Assembly (NCBI GenBank): GCA_036380355.1 | Contig: DASVEW010000019.1 | Location: 1-16,436, forward strand | Source of the DNA: JACDAN01 sp036380355 | Lineage (GTDB): Bacteria; Actinomycetota; Thermoleophilia; Gaiellales; Gaiellaceae | DNA: 16,436 bases | Direction of reading: 5' to 3' | In this document: one piece after another, positions 1-13,139 of the stretch | Position numbering within the stretch: position 1 is the first letter of the stretch | How the letters are laid out: each line of letters starts with the position of its first letter | Program-made: the position numbers and the translations under genes | The notes under the pieces: generated by a model | What the model saw: the letters and a program-made list of their open reading frames with translations, nothing else | Told to the model about the DNA's origin: nothing | The model's database searches: none

Positions 1-1
1 G

Positions 2-715
<714 letters not shown>

Positions 716-725
716 AAGGAGCGCT

Positions 726-5322
<4,597 letters not shown>

Positions 5323-5324
<2 letters not shown>

Positions 5325-5338
5325 CCGGCCCGCCGGCT
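5323..5338 (+). terminator. Short GC hairpin overlapping the rpoC stop codon
   Basis: AGCCGGC and GCCGGCT form a perfect 7-bp inverted repeat around CC, starting inside the rpoC TAG codon. With a realistic loop it would be a 6-bp stem with a 4-nt loop. It has no T-tract of its own and lies 12 nt before a much stronger hairpin. It may assist termination or protect the transcript 3' end. In a GC-rich genome a short palindrome like this could also be chance. Confidence 0.35.
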
Positions 5339-5350
5339 CAGGTTCCACCG

Positions 5351-5380
5351 CGACGGGCGCCGAAAGGCGCCCGTCGCTTT
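5351..5380 (+). terminator. Probable intrinsic terminator of the rpoBC operon
   Basis: CGACGGGCGCC (5351-5361) and GGCGCCCGTCG (5366-5376) form a perfect 11-bp stem closed by a stable GAAA tetraloop, followed by CTTT. It begins 26 nt after the rpoC stop codon. The T-tract is short, as is common for actinobacterial terminators that rely on stem strength. On the minus strand the stem is not followed by T residues, so it probably acts on plus-strand transcription only. Confidence 0.8.
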
Positions 5381-5400
5381 CGGACGTGCCGGGCCATGTT

Positions 5401-5531
5401 CCGGGGTCTGACCCCAGGCGTGTCCCGGAGGGACACGCCGTGGCCGCGTCGCTGGCGCGGTTCAGCCCGGCGGCCTGTCCGCGAAGGACCCGGCGGATGG
5501 ACATGTCCAGCGGACGTGTCCAGACCTGTCC
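5401..5531. repeat. Cluster of short palindromes (REP-like) between convergent genes
   Basis: The spacer between the rpoC terminator and the 3' end of the minus-strand GGDEF gene holds several perfect or near-perfect inverted repeats. GGGGTCTGACCCC at 5403-5415 has 6-bp arms around one base. GGCGTGTCCC/GGGACACGCC at 5417-5439 has 10-bp arms and a GGA loop. GTCC/GGAC is at 5477-5489. GGACATGTCC at 5499-5508 is a perfect 10-bp palindrome, followed by the near-palindrome GGACGTGTCC at 5512-5521 and a related half, CCTGTCC, at 5525-5531. The recurring GGAC/GTCC theme suggests one repeat family. I recall similar GGGGTCAGACCCC-type palindromes as dispersed intergenic repeats, but cannot count copies from this window. 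No credible gene lies here. Confidence 0.6.
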
Positions 5532-5539
5532 CTCCCGAG

Positions 5540-6730
5540 CTAGAGCGCCGCTCGGCCGCCCGCTGCGCTGCCGCCGTTCGGGTCCACCGGCGGAGTGGCG
5601 GCGGCGACCACTTCGGCCTTGCCGCCCTCCTTCGCCTGGTAGAGCGCGTCGTCTGCCCGCTTGAAGAAGGTCGCGCCGTCGTCCTCCGGACGGAGGTCGG
5701 CCGCGCCCGCGGACAACCGCAGCTGGCCGACGTCGCCGATCGGGCGGGACGCAACGGCCTGCTGCATCCGCCGGGAGAGCTGCTCGGCGTCGGCAAGCGT
5801 CGACTCCGGGAGGATGATCCCGAACTCGTCGCCGCCGACCCGGCAGGCAATGTCCGCCGAGCGCACGACCGAGCGAACCCGCTCCGCGACCTCGGCCAGC
5901 ACCGCATCGCCGGCCAGGTGGCCGATCCGGTCGTTGATCGCCTTGAAGTCGTCCAGGTCGAAGACCACCAACGCAAGCCTTCGCCCGTACCGATGTGCGC
6001 GCGCGACCTCGCGGCCGAGCGTCTCGTGGAAGAACCGGCGGTTGTGGAGGCCGGTCAGGGCGTCGAGGTCGGCGAGCTGCCGTGCCTCGCGGAAGCGCCG
6101 CGCGTTGTCGATCGCCGGCCCGGCCCGCTCGGCCAGGTCTTCGAGCGACTGGCGGTCTCCGTCGGCGAAGGCGTGGGCCGCCGAGCGGCTGAAGACCGAC
6201 ATGTAGCCCACGGGGCCGGTCTCGCCCGGGATCGGGACGGCGAGGCCGTGCCGGATGAGGTCGCCGTCGTCGATCTCGGCGCCGGCCGGATACTCGTAGG
6301 AGATCTTCATCGACCGCGCCTCGCGGCCGTCGGGCGGCCCGGCGACGGCCTGGCGCTCGGCCTCCTCCGACGAGAGCCCGACCGTCGCGATGATCGGCTT
6401 CTCGCCCGCCGGCCCGGGGAGGAGCACCAACGCGGCGTCGACCCCGCGGATCGCGCCGGCGGCCTCGAGCACGCGTGTCAGGACCTCGTCGAGGTCGATG
6501 GTGCCGCCGAGCTCGCCGAGGATCCGGCCCCGGCGCTCGTCGTCGTTCGTCCGGTCCACGGCCGAGTGCAGCTCTTTCATCATCCCGTCCATGCGGCTCG
6601 TGAGCTCCTCCATGACCTGCGCGAAGCGCCGGTCGGCCGCCCGCCGCTCGCGCAGCAGCACGATCAGGAACGCCACAGCGAGCACGGCGAGGACCCCTCC
6701 GAAGATGGCCCAGCCAAGGGCGTCGCTCAC
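5540..6730 (-). CDS. Membrane-anchored GAF-GGDEF protein, probable diguanylate cyclase
   Basis: This probably makes the second messenger c-di-GMP from two GTP. The 396-residue protein has one N-terminal transmembrane helix (residues 6-27), a charged, probably coiled stretch (29-70) and a GAF-like sensor domain (about 70-215). The GGDEF domain (about 218-375) opens with DALTGLHNRRFF. The metal and substrate motif FDLDDFKAIND is at 257-267 and the intact GGDEF signature at 299-303. An RSAD sequence at 290-293, exactly five residues before GGDEF, is a complete inhibitory I-site, so product feedback is likely. The C-terminal 20 residues are low-complexity. No EAL domain is present. The start is GTG at 6730; I see no strong ribosome binding site, and an in-frame stop lies shortly upstream. 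The gene points against both neighbouring operons and converges on rpoC, so it is a separate unit. The GAF ligand is unknown. Confidence 0.93.
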   Translation of the reverse strand: MSDALGWAIFGGVLAVLAVAFLIVLLRERRAADRRFAQVMEELTSRMDGMMKELHSAVDRTNDDERRGRILGELGGTIDLDEVLTRVLEAAGAIRGVDAALVLLPGPAGEKPIIATVGLSSEEAERQAVAGPPDGREARSMKISYEYPAGAEIDDGDLIRHGLAVPIPGETGPVGYMSVFSRSAAHAFADGDRQSLEDLAERAGPAIDNARRFREARQLADLDALTGLHNRRFFHETLGREVARAHRYGRRLALVVFDLDDFKAINDRIGHLAGDAVLAEVAERVRSVVRSADIACRVGGDEFGIILPESTLADAEQLSRRMQQAVASRPIGDVGQLRLSAGAADLRPEDDGATFFKRADDALYQAKEGGKAEVVAAATPPVDPNGGSAAGGRAAL

Positions 6731-6768
6731 GGGAGCACGCCCGATCTCGTCCGTTTTCCTCTTCCCAT
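6727..6768 (-). CDS. Candidate 13-codon leader ORF overlapping the GGDEF gene start
   Basis: On the minus strand an ATG at 6768-6766 opens a 13-residue frame (MGRGKRTRSGVLP) preceded by a purine-rich GAGAGAGG. Its TGA (6729-6727) overlaps the GTG start of the GGDEF gene as GTGA. That gene lacks a clear ribosome binding site, so translation could be coupled to this small frame. It may equally be chance; nothing else supports it. Confidence 0.25.
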   Translation of the reverse strand: MGRGKRTRSGVLP

Positions 6769-6900
6769 CCCTCTCTCAGGCCGCCGCACCTGCCTGATCC
6801 CGGCCCAGGCTCACTGTAATTCCCTTTTTGCAATCACGCCATGGGTCCAAACGAGCAAACTCCCCGTCCGGTCAGGCCGGTTTTCGGCCATTTCAAGCGT

Positions 6901-6929
6901 TTGACGGCCTATCCCGGCTTCGCTACCAT
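6901..6929 (+). promoter_or_regulatory. Predicted sigma-70-type promoter of the str-S10 operon
   Basis: TTGACG at 6901-6906 (five of six to the -35 consensus) and TACCAT at 6924-6929 (four of six to the -10 consensus) are separated by exactly 17 nt. Transcription would start near 6936, giving a leader of about 65 nt before rpsL. This is the best housekeeping promoter visible in the 271-nt divergent spacer, and it fits a highly expressed ribosomal operon. Confidence 0.7.
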
Positions 6930-6940
6930 GCTCCGGCTCG

Positions 6941-6967
6941 GTTGGCAGGGCGGCATGCCCGGCCAAC
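6941..6967 (+). promoter_or_regulatory. Hairpin in the rpsL leader RNA
   Basis: GTTGGC (6941-6946) pairs with GCCAAC (6962-6967). After an A/G mismatch, GGGC (6948-6951) pairs with GCCC (6957-6960) around a GGCAT loop. The hairpin would begin about five bases after the predicted transcription start and ends 25 nt before the rpsL ribosome binding site (6992-6998). It may stabilise the 5' end or bind a ribosomal protein. No function can be assigned from sequence alone. Confidence 0.5.
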
Positions 6968-7001
6968 CTTTGTCCTGTCAGAAAGTCCTCGAAGGGAGTC
7001 A

Positions 7002-7373
7002 GTGCCCACCGTCAATCAGCTTGTGCGCAAGGGTCGGGTAAAGCCCAAGTCCAAGACCAAGACCCCTGCCCTCCGCGGCGCGCCGCAGAAGCGGGGCGTG
7101 TGCACACGCGTGTACACGACCACGCCCAAGAAGCCGAACTCGGCTCTGCGCAAGGTTGCCCGCGTGCGGCTGACGAACGGGATGGAGGTCACGACCTACA
7201 TCCCCGGCGAGGGCCACAATCTCCAGGAGCACTCCGTCGTGCTGATTCGCGGCGGCCGCGTCAAGGACCTGCCGGGCATCCGGTACAAGGTCATCCGCGC
7301 GGCGCTGGACACCGCCGGCGTCTCCGACCGTAAGCAGGGCCGCTCCAAGTACGGCGCCAAGAAGGGGTCGTAA
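7002..7373 (+). CDS. rpsL: 30S ribosomal protein S12
   Basis: S12 sits at the decoding centre of the small subunit and affects accuracy and streptomycin response. I choose GTG at 7002, giving MPTVNQLVRKGR and 123 residues, the usual length. AAGGGAG at 6992-6998 is the ribosome binding site, three bases upstream. The frame is open further upstream, but that part has no S12 similarity and contains the promoter. The conserved loops TTTPKKPNSALRK (K43) and RGGRVKDLPGIRY (K88, D89) carry the lysines typical of streptomycin-sensitive proteins. This is the first gene of the str cluster. Its TAA stop overlaps the rpsG start (TAATG), so the two should be translationally coupled. Confidence 0.98.
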   Translation: MPTVNQLVRKGRVKPKSKTKTPALRGAPQKRGVCTRVYTTTPKKPNSALRKVARVRLTNGMEVTTYIPGEGHNLQEHSVVLIRGGRVKDLPGIRYKVIRAALDTAGVSDRKQGRSKYGAKKGS

Positions 7374-7843
7374 TGCCGCGCCGTGCCGAGATCCAGGTCC
7401 GCGAGCTCTCGCCGGACCCCCTCTACAACTCGCGCCTGGTCAGCCAGCTGATCAACAAGGTGATGCTCGACGGCAAGAAGAGCACGGCCGAGAAGATCGT
7501 CTACGACGCCCTGGCCATCGCCTCCGAGCGGTCCGGCAAGCAGCCGGTCGAGGTCCTCGAGGCGGCCGTCAAGTCGGTCACGCCGGTCCTCGAGACCCGG
7601 TCACGCCGCGTGGGCGGCGCGAACTACCAGGTTCCCGTCGAGGTTCCGGCCCGCCGCGCCCGCACGCTCGCGCTGCGCTGGCTCGTGACGTTCTCGCGCG
7701 ACCGGCGCGAGAAGGGCATGGCCGCGAAGCTCGCCGGCGAGCTCCTCGACGCGACCGAGCAGCAGGGCGGCGCCTTCAAGCGCAAGGACGACCTCTACCG
7801 GATGGCGCAGGCCAACAAGGCCTTCGCCCACTACAGGTGGTAA
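7373..7843 (+). CDS. rpsG: 30S ribosomal protein S7
   Basis: S7 is a primary binding protein that nucleates assembly of the head of the 30S subunit near the exit site. Its 156 residues are the standard bacterial length, starting MPRRAEIQVREL, with the family blocks LVSQLINKVMLDGKKSTAE, VLEAAVKSVTPVLETRSRR and GGANYQVPVEV. The ATG at 7373 shares its A with the rpsL stop codon. In E. coli a longer rpsL-rpsG spacer holds the S7 autoregulatory site. Here there is no spacer, so any S7 feedback must act elsewhere, possibly in the leader upstream of rpsL (inference). Confidence 0.98.
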   Translation: MPRRAEIQVRELSPDPLYNSRLVSQLINKVMLDGKKSTAEKIVYDALAIASERSGKQPVEVLEAAVKSVTPVLETRSRRVGGANYQVPVEVPARRARTLALRWLVTFSRDRREKGMAAKLAGELLDATEQQGGAFKRKDDLYRMAQANKAFAHYRW

Positions 7844-7848
7844 GCACG

Positions 7849-9945
7849 ATGGCGACCCCTGCGACGAAGGCTCCCGCCACCCTAGAGAAGGTCCGGAACA
7901 TCGGGATCATGGCCCACATCGACGCGGGCAAGACCACGACGACCGAGCGGATCCTCTACTACACCGGCCGCACGCACAAGATGGGCGAGGTCCACGAGGG
8001 CGCGGCGACGATGGACTGGATGGCGCAGGAGCAGGAGCGCGGCATCACGATCACGTCGGCCGCCACGACGGCGTTTTGGCGCGATTTCCGCATCAACATT
8101 ATCGATACGCCCGGGCACGTGGACTTTACGGTCGAGGTGGAGCGCAGCCTGCGCGTGCTCGACGGCGCGATCGCGGTCTTCGACGGCGTCGCCGGCGTCG
8201 AGCCGCAGTCCGAGACGGTCTGGCGGCAGGCCGACCGCTATCAGGTTCCGCGCATCGCCTTCATCAACAAGATGGACCGGACGGGCGCGGACTTCTTCGC
8301 CGCCGTGCAGTCCATGGTCGACCGGCTCGGCGCCCGCGCGGTGCCCGTGCAGCTGCCGATCGGCCAGGAGGAGCATTTCCGCGGCGTCGTCGACCTCGTC
8401 GAGATGCGGGCGATCACCTGGCACGACGACCTCGGCACGAACATGGAGATCGGCGAGATCCCGGCCGAGCTCGCCGAGCAGGCCAGCGAGTACCACCACC
8501 AGCTGATCGACGCGGTCGCCGACCACGACGAGGAGCTCATGGAGAGCTACCTCGAGGACGAGTCGGCCGTGGCGCCGGAGATGCTGCGGCGCGCGCTCAG
8601 AGCCGCGACGCTCGACATCACTGTCACGCCGGTCCTGCTCGGCTCGGCGTTCAAGAACAAGGGCGTGCAGCCGCTCCTCGACGCCGTCATCGACTTCCTC
8701 CCGAGCCCCGTCGACGTCCCGCCCGTGCACGGCGTCGACCCGCGCACCGAGCACGAGCTCTCGCGCCGCCCGGCGACGGACGAGCCGTTCTCGGCGCTGG
8801 CTTTCAAGGTCATGTCCGACCCGTACGTGGGCAAGCTGACCTACATCCGGGTCTACTCCGGCCAGGTCAACTCGGGCGACCGCGTCGTCAACACGACGAA
8901 CAGCAAGACCGAGCGGATCGGCCGCATCCTCCAGATGCACGCCAACCACCGCGAGGAGCGCCAGGAGATCGGCGCCGGCGAGATCGCCGCCATCGTCGGC
9001 CTCAAGCAGACGACGACGGGCGAGACGCTCGCCACCGACACCGCGCCGATCGTCCTCGAGTCGATGACCTTCCCGGACCCGGTGATCGCGGTCGCCGTCG
9101 AGCCGAGGACGAAGGGCGACCAGGACAAGCTCGCGACCGCGCTGCAGCGGCTGGCCGAGGAGGACCCGACCTTCCGCGTCCGGACGGACGAGGAGACGGG
9201 GCAGACGCTCATCTCGGGGATGGGCGAGCTGCACCTGGAGATCATCGTCGACCGCCTGACGCGCGAGTTCAACGTCGACGCGAACGTCGGCCGCCCGCAG
9301 GTCGCGTACCGCGAGACGGCCTCGAACCCCGTCCAGAAGGTCGAGGGCCGGTTCGTCCGCCAGACGGGCGGTCGCGGCCAGTTCGGCCACGCCGTCATCA
9401 ACCTCGAGCCCGCGCAGCCGGGTGAGGGCTACGAGTTCCTCGACAAGATCGTCGGCGGCCGGATCCCGCGCGAGTACATTCCCGCGGTCGACCTCGGGAT
9501 CCAGGAGGCGATGGAGTCCGGGATCCTGGCCGGCTATCCGGTCGTGGACATCCGGGTCGAGCTCGTGGACGGCTCGTACCACGACGTCGACTCGAGTGAG
9601 ATGGCCTTCAAGGTCGCCGGGTCGATGGCCTTCAAGGAGGCGATGAAGCGGGCGAAGCCCAAGCTGCTCGAGCCGGTGATGGCCGTCGAGGTCGTCACGC
9701 CGGAGGAGTACCTCGGCGACGTCATGGGCGACCTGAACTCGCGGCGGGGCCGCATCGAGAATCTGGAGCCGAGAGGCAACGCGCAGGTCATCAGAGCGCG
9801 CGTCCCGCTTGCCGCCATGTTCGGCTACGCAACCGACCTGCGTTCGACGACGCAGGGCCGGGCCACATTCACCATGCAGTTCGAGCGTTACGAGGATGTC
9901 CCTCAGTCGCTCGCGAGCGAGCTCGTCGACTCGCAGACCACATAA
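7849..9945 (+). CDS. fusA: Translation elongation factor G
   Basis: EF-G is the GTPase that drives translocation and, with RRF, ribosome recycling. I choose ATG at 7849 (698 residues) because AGGTGG at 7835-7840 lies eight bases upstream. An in-frame GTG at 7837 would add four residues but has no such site. The GTPase motifs are P-loop AHIDAGKT (22-29), switch I RGITI (64-68), DTPGH (86-90, His90 being the conserved switch II histidine), NKMD (140-143) and GSAFKNKG (265-272). Domains II to V follow, including the EETGQTLISGMGELHLE stretch of domain III. Length and motifs are those of canonical EF-G, not EF-G2 or tetracycline-resistance proteins. It starts five bases after the rpsG stop. Confidence 0.98.
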   Translation: MATPATKAPATLEKVRNIGIMAHIDAGKTTTTERILYYTGRTHKMGEVHEGAATMDWMAQEQERGITITSAATTAFWRDFRINIIDTPGHVDFTVEVERSLRVLDGAIAVFDGVAGVEPQSETVWRQADRYQVPRIAFINKMDRTGADFFAAVQSMVDRLGARAVPVQLPIGQEEHFRGVVDLVEMRAITWHDDLGTNMEIGEIPAELAEQASEYHHQLIDAVADHDEELMESYLEDESAVAPEMLRRALRAATLDITVTPVLLGSAFKNKGVQPLLDAVIDFLPSPVDVPPVHGVDPRTEHELSRRPATDEPFSALAFKVMSDPYVGKLTYIRVYSGQVNSGDRVVNTTNSKTERIGRILQMHANHREERQEIGAGEIAAIVGLKQTTTGETLATDTAPIVLESMTFPDPVIAVAVEPRTKGDQDKLATALQRLAEEDPTFRVRTDEETGQTLISGMGELHLEIIVDRLTREFNVDANVGRPQVAYRETASNPVQKVEGRFVRQTGGRGQFGHAVINLEPAQPGEGYEFLDKIVGGRIPREYIPAVDLGIQEAMESGILAGYPVVDIRVELVDGSYHDVDSSEMAFKVAGSMAFKEAMKRAKPKLLEPVMAVEVVTPEEYLGDVMGDLNSRRGRIENLEPRGNAQVIRARVPLAAMFGYATDLRSTTQGRATFTMQFERYEDVPQSLASELVDSQTT

Positions 9946-10005
9946 CGCTACGCGTCCTAGTTACTTACAAAGGCAGTCCAAGGAAGCACAGGAAAGGGAA
10001 GGGGA

Positions 10006-11199
<1,194 letters not shown>

Positions 11200-11221
11200 C
11201 TGGGAACGAGAGGGAGCGCCG

Positions 11222-11530
11222 GTGCCGCAGTCGAAGATCCGAATCCGCCTGAAGGGCTACGACCATCAGGCACTCGACCGCTCGGCGGCGTCGATCGTCG
11301 AGACGGCGACGCGCACCGGCGCGACCATCACCGGGCCCGTGCCGCTGCCGACGGAGAAGAACGTCTACACCGTGATCCGCAGCCCGTTCAAGGACAAGGA
11401 CTCGCGGGAGCACTTCGAGATCCGGACGCACAAGCGGCTGATCGACATCCATAGCCCGACCCCGAAGACGGTCGACTCGCTCATGCGGCTCGACCTGCCA
11501 GCCGGGGTGGACATCGAGATCAAGCTCTGA
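11222..11530 (+). CDS. rpsJ: 30S ribosomal protein S10 (NusE)
   Basis: S10 is part of the 30S head and, as NusE, pairs with NusB in transcription antitermination. The start is GTG at 11222 with AGGGAG at 11211-11216, five bases upstream, giving MPQSKIRIRLKGYDH and 102 residues, the standard length. The frame extends further upstream into tuf, but without S10 similarity. The conserved GPVPLPT and the ribosome-inserted loop with SREHFEIRTHKRLIDI are present. It normally heads the S10 operon; here no leader or promoter separates it from tuf, so it is probably read from the rpsL promoter. Confidence 0.98.
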   Translation: MPQSKIRIRLKGYDHQALDRSAASIVETATRTGATITGPVPLPTEKNVYTVIRSPFKDKDSREHFEIRTHKRLIDIHSPTPKTVDSLMRLDLPAGVDIEIKL

Positions 11531-11534
11531 CGCT

Positions 11535-12161
11535 ATGAAGGGGATCGTGGGGAGAAAGCTGGGAATGACGCAGGTCTTCGACGAGGAGACCGGTGCCGTC
11601 ACGCCCGTGACCGTCATCCAGGCCGGGCCGTGCCCGGTCGTCTCCGTGCGGACACAGGAAGCCGACGGATACGACGCCGTGCAGCTCGCCTACGACGAGG
11701 TGTCCGAGCGCAAGCTCTCGAAGCCGAAGCTCGGGACGCTGAAGAAGGCCGGCGTGGCGCCGCACCGCAGGCTGGTCGAGATCCGCGGGCCGCACGTCCT
11801 CACCGAGGGCGAGACCGTCACGGTGGAGAGCTTCGAGCCGGGCGACAAGGTGAAGGTGTCCGGCCTCTCGATCGGAAAGGGCTTCGCCGGGACGATCAAG
11901 CGGCACAACTTCAGCCGCGGCCCGGTGTCCCACGGCTCGCACAACGTCCGCGCGCCCGGCTCCATCGGGGCGTCGGCCACACCGTCGCGCGTCTTCAAGG
12001 GCCAGAAGATGCCCGGCCGGCTCGGCGGCACGCGGGTCACGCAGGTCGGCCTACGCGTCCACTCCGTCGACCCCGAGGAGAACCTGATCCTCGTCAAGGG
12101 TGCCGTCCCGGGCCCGAAGAACGCGATCGTCGAGATCCGCGAGGAGGTGCGCGGTGGCTAG
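11535..12161 (+). CDS. rplC: 50S ribosomal protein L3
   Basis: L3 is an early assembly protein whose extended loop reaches toward the peptidyl transferase centre. The 208 residues start MKGIVGRKLGMTQVFDE. The loop region with SHGSHNVRAPGSIG and GQKMPGRLGG is typical of the family. ATG at 11535 is four bases after the rpsJ stop, with no strong ribosome binding site of its own, so coupling to rpsJ is likely. The last eight bases overlap the proposed rplD start. Confidence 0.98.
   Translation: MKGIVGRKLGMTQVFDEETGAVTPVTVIQAGPCPVVSVRTQEADGYDAVQLAYDEVSERKLSKPKLGTLKKAGVAPHRRLVEIRGPHVLTEGETVTVESFEPGDKVKVSGLSIGKGFAGTIKRHNFSRGPVSHGSHNVRAPGSIGASATPSRVFKGQKMPGRLGGTRVTQVGLRVHSVDPEENLILVKGAVPGPKNAIVEIREEVRGG
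12142..12148 (+). promoter_or_regulatory. Ribosome binding site deciding the rplD start
   Basis: AGGAGGT, a near-perfect Shine-Dalgarno sequence, lies within the end of rplC and five bases before GTG at 12154. It favours that GTG over the in-frame GTG at 12223, which has only a weak purine stretch and lies just after a strong hairpin. Confidence 0.7.
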
Positions 12162-12846
12162 CCCGAAGGCGTCGACCGGGCGACGCCGCTCTGAGGCCTC
12201 GACGGCTTCGCCGGCGAGGCCGGTGGCTTCTGCCCCGCTTCTCGACGCGGCAGGCAAGAAGTCGAAGGACATCACGCTCGAGGCCGCGATCTTCGGCGCC
12301 GAGGTGAAGCCGCACCTCGTCCACGAGACGGTTCGCGCCGAGCTTGCGGGCGACCGCGCCGGCACGCGGGCCGTCAAGAGCCGTGGGCTCGTCGCCGGCG
12401 GCCGGGGGAAGCCCTGGCGCCAGAAGGGCACGGGCCGCGCACGCGCCGGCACCATTCGCGCTCCGCAGTGGACCGGCGGCGGCGCCGCGTTCCAGCCGCG
12501 AACGAGCTTCGGGCTGAAGGTCAACAAGAAGGCCCGCAAGGCCGCGTTTCGCGCCGCCCTTTCCGCGCATGCCAAGGAGGGCACGCTCGCCTTCGTGGAC
12601 GGGTCCGCTTTCGGCGAGCCGTCGACCAAGCAAGCAGTTGCGCTGCTCGAGGCCTGGGGTCAGCGTGCCCCGGTCCTCGTCGTTGCGACCGACGAGGAAG
12701 AGGCGCTCATCAAATCCTTCCGGAACCTCGAGCGAGTGCTGGTGATCACGCCGGGCGACGTCGAGGTCGCCGCGCTCGTCTGGGCGCGCTCCCTGCTCGT
12801 CAGCGAGGCCGCGCGCGAGCAGGTGGAGAGGAGGGCGGCCGCGTGA
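12154..12846 (+). CDS. rplD: 50S ribosomal protein L4, with N-terminal extension
   Basis: L4 binds 23S rRNA, lines the peptide exit tunnel, and in E. coli represses its own S10 operon. The core is typical: LLDAAGKKSKDITLEAAIFG, the tunnel loop GRGKPWRQKGTGRARAGTIRA, and a C-terminal domain with VLVITPGDVEVAALVWARSLL. With the GTG at 12154 the product has 230 residues and begins with about 23 extra residues rich in Ser, Ala and Arg before the family start. The alternative GTG at 12223 gives 207 residues, nearer the usual length. I prefer 12154 for its perfect ribosome binding site and the overlap with the rplC stop, but the start is not certain. The TGA stop overlaps the rplW start. Confidence 0.95.
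   Translation: MASPKASTGRRRSEASTASPARPVASAPLLDAAGKKSKDITLEAAIFGAEVKPHLVHETVRAELAGDRAGTRAVKSRGLVAGGRGKPWRQKGTGRARAGTIRAPQWTGGGAAFQPRTSFGLKVNKKARKAAFRAALSAHAKEGTLAFVDGSAFGEPSTKQAVALLEAWGQRAPVLVVATDEEEALIKSFRNLERVLVITPGDVEVAALVWARSLLVSEAAREQVERRAAA
12195..12221 (+). promoter_or_regulatory. Strong RNA hairpin at the 5' end of rplD
   Basis: GGCCTCG (12195-12201) pairs with CGAGGCC (12215-12221). After an A/G mismatch, CGGC (12203-12206) pairs with GCCG (12210-12213) around TTC. It lies inside the N-terminal extension of L4 if translation starts at 12154, or directly before the start if it begins at 12223. Either way it could affect L4 synthesis. Chance pairing is possible in GC-rich DNA, but 11 pairs with one mismatch is strong. 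Confidence 0.45.
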
Positions 12847-13139
12847 GCCTCCATCCGAACGAGGTCCTGCTCGCACCGGTCGTCTCGGAGAAGAGCTACA
12901 GCCTGATCGAGGACCGGAAGTACTCCTTCAGGGTCCATCCGGACGCGCACAAGACGCAGATCCGGCAGGCGGTCGAGGAGCTCTTCGACGTCAAGGTCGC
13001 GAACGTCAACGTCATCCACGTCCGGCCGAAGCCGAAGCGCCGCGGGCTCGTCCGCGGCCGCAAGCCCGGCTGGAAGAAGGCGATCGTCCAGCTGCGCGAG
13101 GGCGAGTCGATCGAGATCTTCGAAGGAGCCCAGGTCTAA
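12843..13139 (+). CDS. rplW: 50S ribosomal protein L23
   Basis: L23 lies at the exit of the peptide tunnel and is the docking site for trigger factor and signal recognition particle. The start is GTG at 12843, overlapping the rplD stop as GTGA, with AGGAGGG at 12829-12835 seven bases upstream. This gives 98 residues (MSLHPNEVLLAPVVSEKSY), the usual length. Family features are VSEKSY, YSFRVHPDAHKTQIRQAVE, the basic loop with RGLVRGRKPGWKKAIVQL and a short acidic C-terminus. A GAAGGAG at 13122-13128, near the end of the gene, is positioned as a relict ribosome binding site for rplB if the following insertion is removed. Confidence 0.97.
   Translation: MSLHPNEVLLAPVVSEKSYSLIEDRKYSFRVHPDAHKTQIRQAVEELFDVKVANVNVIHVRPKPKRRGLVRGRKPGWKKAIVQLREGESIEIFEGAQV

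Noticed and set aside
6815..6835. AT-rich patch considered as promoter for the GGDEF gene (TACAGT on the minus strand)
   Set aside because: No acceptable -35 sequence lies 16-18 nt upstream, so I do not call a promoter.
5396..6904. Plus-strand open frame of about 500 codons opposite the GGDEF gene
   Set aside because: The minus-strand product has complete GAF and GGDEF motifs; the plus-strand reading shows no family and begins in the palindrome cluster.
6828..7001. Upstream extension of the rpsL reading frame
   Set aside because: It has no S12 similarity and includes the promoter and leader hairpin; the GTG at 7002 has a proper ribosome binding site and gives the normal protein length.
7882..9582. 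Long minus-strand open frame opposite fusA
   Set aside because: It is an antisense shadow of a canonical EF-G gene, with no domain and no supporting start signal.
9946..10005. fusA-tuf gap considered as a separate tuf promoter
   Set aside because: TACAAA-like sequence is present, but no matching -35 at proper spacing; the gap is better explained as a purine-rich translation start region.
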